A stretch of DNA of 64,000 bases from Bacteroidales bacterium (GTDB lineage: Bacteria; Bacteroidota; Bacteroidia; Bacteroidales; UBA10428), in contig JAFGGU010000074.1 of the NCBI GenBank assembly GCA_016930375.1, forward strand, positions 1 to 64,000, read 5' to 3'. Positions 61,792 to 64,000 of this stretch are shown here, piece after piece (positions within the stretch are counted from its first letter, which is position 1; the number at the start of each line of letters is the position of its first letter). The position numbers and the translations under genes were made by a program. Under the pieces are notes generated by a model, which saw only the letters and a list, made by a program, of their open reading frames with translations, ran no database searches and had not been told where the DNA came from.

Positions 61792-63534
61792 CTATCGGTT
61801 TTGAACGATCCTCCCGTTACTCATATCTATTTCGGCTTGGGGTATCGGGTAGGTTATATCCTCTTCCGATACAACCGTACCATGATACATAGCGCCACCT
61901 CCCCAAGGGGTGGTTTTCTCATAAGCCAGTGCCCTGTTCAACTCGGCGACGGTTATTTCCCAGCGATTCAGGTCAAAATACCGGTGCCCCTCCATGCCCA
62001 GTTCCAGTTTTCTCTCCATGTATAGGGCAAGTCGTGCATGTTCCTGGTTATCGAAGGGATATCCGGTGAGGGGATACTTACTGATCACATAGTTGGCAGC
62101 CGGCGTGATCCCGTCCGCCTCCATAACAAAACCGGCGGTATTGGCGGCTCTTGCACGAACCAGGTTGATATTCTCGCGCGCACCATGGAGGTCATTGGTT
62201 TCAATCTGGCATTCCGCAAGCAGCAAAAGAACGTCTGCATACCGGATCATCCGGTAACCGTTTGCAGTATATCCCGAGGTCCAGTTGCCCACTTCGGTAT
62301 AAATTCCTTCCTGTGATTTCTTGTATACCTGTTTTTTGGGGCTATACGGACCGGCATACGATGGGTCACGGATCCAGTCCGAACCGGTATGTTCGCCCCA
62401 ATCCCAGTAAGGGATACCCCTGCGCCCCACCGACCAGTCGAGCCTGGGATCCAATGGTCCTGCATCTTCTGTGAAAGGATCCGAAGGTTTCAGTCCCTGG
62501 TCATTCAACACCGGATCATCGTTATAGGAAAAATCAAGCAGTGGCAATCCTCCAGAAGTCCTGAATGAATTCACAAATTCCTGGGTAGGCTGGAAAAATC
62601 CACAGCAACCAGCCGGTGAGCCACCGCCACCTTTATACGGGAAATTCAATACTTCGCCATATCCGCCGTTGGCTCCGCCGGAACCATCATTTACGGAATA
62701 CTGTACTGTGTACACCGCTTCAATGCCATTCCGATGCTCGATGTCAAAGATCTCGCCATAGGTGACGGCCAGTCCAATGGGCTGACCATTGGGTTTTTTC
62801 CCATTTACCCTGACATCCTGGAGCAAGGTAAGCGCCCCGGCATAATCGTGCTTCATCTGCATCATGGCCTTTGCCAGCAACACCTTGGATACCGTCCCAT
62901 TGAACCGGCCCACCTGTCCCATGTTATCGGGCAATGTCGTTCCTTCCTGCAGGTCGGCAAGTATTTTATCCCGAATGTCTTCGGTATTGGTGACTTTATC
63001 GATTCCTGTTTTTTCATCAATGTAAGGGATCATGGCCCACATCCGCCAGGCCTCAAAATGATACCAGCCGCGAAGCACCCTTGCTTGTTTTAAAAAAATA
63101 CCGGCCTGATCGACCGTGATGGTGCCTTCCTCCAGGGACTGATCGATAACGGGGAAAACACTGTTGCACCGGTTTATGGCCTCATATACTTCCCGCCATT
63201 TGGCATGCAAATATGGATTCAACGGACCTTCCCCATAATACAGAATAGGTTGGCCGTCCCAGGAGTCCCCGGCATCCGTTCCTTTATTAGCAATCATGCC
63301 CCGGATATCTCCATACAGCCAGTTGGAAGTGGCCGTACCCCAGCCGTAAAATGAAGAATTGCCGTCGAGCATCGAATAGGCTCCTACCAGGAGCGCATCA
63401 ATACCTTCTTCCGTAGCCAGCACATACTGATCCAGCATGCCTTTCGGCCTGACTTCCAACCATTCTTCACCACAGGAAGAATACAAACCGGATACAGCAA
63501 CGATTATAATTAATACTATAAAATTCCTTTTCAT
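61792..63534 (-). CDS. RagB/SusD family lipoprotein (second locus)
   Basis: A 580-residue SusD-like lipoprotein; the start at 63534 is set by the lipoprotein signal KRNFIVLIIIVAVSGLYSSC (lipobox YSSC). Typical elements are CGEEWLEVRPKG, the helix QARVLRGWYHFEAWRMWAMI, RMIRYADVLLLLAECQIETN around YADVLLLLAECQIE, NLVRARAANTAG and ERKLELGMEGHRYFDLNRW. It binds glycan for the SusC protein encoded immediately upstream (16-base gap). The fkp gene follows it. Ligand unknown; it is not closely similar to the SusD at 19191-20783. Confidence 0.94.
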   Translation of the reverse strand: MKRNFIVLIIIVAVSGLYSSCGEEWLEVRPKGMLDQYVLATEEGIDALLVGAYSMLDGNSSFYGWGTATSNWLYGDIRGMIANKGTDAGDSWDGQPILYYGEGPLNPYLHAKWREVYEAINRCNSVFPVIDQSLEEGTITVDQAGIFLKQARVLRGWYHFEAWRMWAMIPYIDEKTGIDKVTNTEDIRDKILADLQEGTTLPDNMGQVGRFNGTVSKVLLAKAMMQMKHDYAGALTLLQDVRVNGKKPNGQPIGLAVTYGEIFDIEHRNGIEAVYTVQYSVNDGSGGANGGYGEVLNFPYKGGGGSPAGCCGFFQPTQEFVNSFRTSGGLPLLDFSYNDDPVLNDQGLKPSDPFTEDAGPLDPRLDWSVGRRGIPYWDWGEHTGSDWIRDPSYAGPYSPKKQVYKKSQEGIYTEVGNWTSGYTANGYRMIRYADVLLLLAECQIETNDLHGARENINLVRARAANTAGFVMEADGITPAANYVISKYPLTGYPFDNQEHARLALYMERKLELGMEGHRYFDLNRWEITVAELNRALAYEKTTPWGGGAMYHGTVVSEEDITYPIPQAEIDMSNGRIVQNR

Positions 63535-63550
63535 AGCCGGATGTTTTTTA

Positions 63551-64000
63551 TTATAAGGTGAGATGAAGTCCGAAAATGAATTGTTTGGCGCTTGGATAGT
63601 TTCCATAATCGATGCCAAAGCTCAGGTCACTGCCTCCCAGTTCCGGATCAAGCCCGGAGTATCGGGTGATGGTGAAAAGATTCACCGCCTGCAAATAGAT
63701 CCGTAAGGACTCCATATGGAGCTTTTGGATGATGTTTTGCGGCAGGGTATAACCAATCTGCAGGTTTTTCATCCTGAGATACGAACCATCCTCTATGTAA
63801 TAGTCACAAATCTGCGTGTTCGTGGAGAAATTCGATGAATTGGAAGCTTTGGGCACGGTTGCCCCGGTCTTTCCTTCGGTCCAGCTGTTATAAAGGAGAT
63901 CGTGGCTCTTCTGTCCCTGGAAGGAAGGCCAGAAATCGGTCCACCATTTGTTGTAATTAAAGATATCATTGCCAACCGAAGCATAGAGGAAGCCGGTCAG
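63551..64000 (-). CDS. SusC/RagA family outer-membrane transporter, C-terminal part
   Basis: The last about 149 residues of a SusC-like barrel; the frame is open to the window edge and the N-terminus lies outside. Family hallmarks are the region around FNYNKWWTDFWPSFQGQ, YYIEDGSYLRMKNLQIGYTL, LRIYLQAVNLFTITRYSGLDPEL and the C-terminal YGNYPSAKQFIFGLHLTL strand ending in Leu. It pairs with the SusD gene directly downstream. Confidence 0.92.
   Translation of the reverse strand: MTGFLYASVGNDIFNYNKWWTDFWPSFQGQKSHDLLYNSWTEGKTGATVPKASNSSNFSTNTQICDYYIEDGSYLRMKNLQIGYTLPQNIIQKLHMESLRIYLQAVNLFTITRYSGLDPELGGSDLSFGIDYGNYPSAKQFIFGLHLTL

Overview
This window is chromosomal DNA from a member of the Bacteroidota, most likely a Bacteroidales-type organism. 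The evidence is two SusC/SusD pairs, a FecR/ECF-sigma regulated polysaccharide locus, PorP/SprF and type IX secretion (T9SS) C-terminal domains, an IPExxxVDY-family gene, an RprXY-like two-component system, a bifunctional Fkp enzyme and Bacteroidota-style -7 promoter words (TAnnTTTG). Genes are densely packed. No gap between genes exceeds about 300 bases, and I see no rRNA, tRNA, CRISPR array, insertion sequence or prophage.

Layout. 1-5.1 kb: the N-terminal part of a propeller-type sensor protein, a PHP phosphatase, two small envelope proteins, and the folA-thyA pair. 5.3-11.1 kb: a T9SS-secreted PKD protein, a patatin with an outer-membrane barrel, tandem Fe-type and Mn-type superoxide dismutases, and the Kdo transferase. 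11.1-28.5 kb: a polysaccharide utilisation locus on the minus strand. It runs ECF sigma, FecR, SusC, SusD, a GH43-like lipoprotein, two T9SS-exported proteins, a BNR-propeller enzyme, a GH43 and a GH5-like lipoprotein, with a GH92 mannosidase on the promoter-proximal side. 28.5-44.8 kb: housekeeping genes (Mpv17-like protein, kdsB, sigma-54 activator, lptE, a TPR-like protein, secG, groESL, rprXY, tonB-exbB-exbD, rnc, fabF, acpP, purN, a TatD-like hydrolase, tcdA). 44.8-55.5 kb: a minus-strand T9SS module made of a type-B CTD protein, PorP/SprF, a PKD/OmpA-like protein, an unknown secreted protein, a propeller-SpoIIE phosphatase, a SpoIIAA-like protein and a soluble hybrid histidine kinase. 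55.7-64 kb: a deleted DUF4126 pseudogene, a metallo-beta-lactamase-fold protein, an S9 peptidase, fkp, and a second SusD with a partial SusC.

How it works together. In the glycan locus the STN-containing SusC, FecR and ECF sigma would sense and import an oligosaccharide. The GH43, GH93-like and GH5-like enzymes are compatible with arabinan or arabinose-containing pectin or hemicellulose, and the flanking GH92 with alpha-mannosides. TonB-ExbB-ExbD encoded in the same window could energise the SusC transporters. The 44.8-55.5 kb cluster looks like a dedicated T9SS substrate-display system with its own phosphatase/STAS/kinase signalling branch.

The most unusual signal is a set of non-homologous tandem arrays with 7-, 8- or 9-bp periods. 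Most lie exactly against start or stop codons. Other points of note are a GH43 paralogue that has lost its catalytic acid, an alanine-rich insertion with 42- and 78-bp tandem duplications, phased octamers in front of groES, and an orphan terminator upstream of tonB.
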